NCBI GenBank assembly: GCA_023265495.1
Contig: JAHFTP010000110.1
Location: forward strand, 1-6,028
Source: Chlamydiota bacterium
Lineage (GTDB): Bacteria > Chlamydiota > Chlamydiia > Chlamydiales > Rhabdochlamydiaceae
Direction of reading: 5' to 3'
Length of the DNA: 6,028 nt
The notes under the pieces are model-generated. The model did not search any database, had not been told where the DNA came from, and worked only from the letters and a program-made list of their open reading frames with translations. Of this stretch, positions 5,972 through 6,028 are shown one piece after another (the first letter of the stretch is position 1; every line of letters begins with the position of its first letter). The position numbers were made by a program, and so were the translations under genes.

Positions 5972-6028
5972 ATGACTCAATCTATAGTCGGACCTCTCAG
6001 AGTTCTAAACAGCGTAGGCATACGATTG
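5972..6028 (+). CDS. Start of an unidentified protein, cut by the window end
   Basis: The first 19 codons are open to the last base and read MTQSIVGPLRVLNSVGIRL. Support for a real gene comes from its setting: a near-consensus promoter at 5899-5927, AAGG at 5960-5963 placed eight bases before the ATG as a plausible ribosome site, and an abrupt rise in GC at the ATG. The fragment is too short to assign a family. It has no run of hydrophobic residues long enough for a classical signal peptide in the visible part. The similar promoter layout and the MT- start shared with the branching enzyme at 2154 raise the possibility of co-regulation. Confidence 0.6.
   Translation, partial: MTQSIVGPLRVLNSVGIRL

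Overview
The window reads as one co-oriented, plus-strand stretch of a bacterial chromosome. It carries two adjacent but strongly diverged glycogen branching enzymes (GlgB, GH13 family), then a small histidine phosphatase, then the first 19 codons of an unidentified gene. Coding DNA has moderate GC (I estimate the mid-40s percent). Two of the three intergenic gaps are extremely AT-rich, about 18% GC by hand count. No RNA genes, mobile elements, CRISPR arrays or integration sites are visible.

Layout. Positions 3-1937 hold the 3' part of a branching enzyme whose frame is open to the left edge, so its start lies outside the window. A 216-base AT-rich gap follows, with one or two good sigma70-type promoters. 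Positions 2154-5072 hold a complete, unusually long branching enzyme of 972 residues. About 320 residues of it lie ahead of the CBM48 domain and form a helical module with three copies of a roughly 95-residue repeat. The 129-base gap after it has ordinary base composition and holds a probable intrinsic terminator and a 12+12 base palindrome. Positions 5202-5798 encode a 198-residue histidine phosphatase most like the SHB17-type sugar-bisphosphatase branch. A second AT-rich gap with a near-consensus promoter leads into the partial gene at 5972.

How the genes may work together. The two GH13 proteins keep all catalytic residues of branching enzymes, so both could place alpha-1,6 branches in an alpha-1,4 glucan. 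They have diverged in different active-site loops, and both carry the same kind of N-terminal repeat (the first shows its last copy at the window edge). This points to an old duplication with specialisation, possibly to different glucans, locations or a shared complex. The phosphatase could act on a sugar phosphate or phosphoglycerate in the same metabolism, but only gene order supports that link.

Organism. The AT-rich gaps, AGA-rich arginine usage, duplicated glycogen enzyme and polar Ser/Thr/Asn-rich N-termini would fit an intracellular bacterium of the Chlamydiae (environmental, Parachlamydiales-like). This is a guess from style, not a demonstration; no taxonomic marker gene is present.
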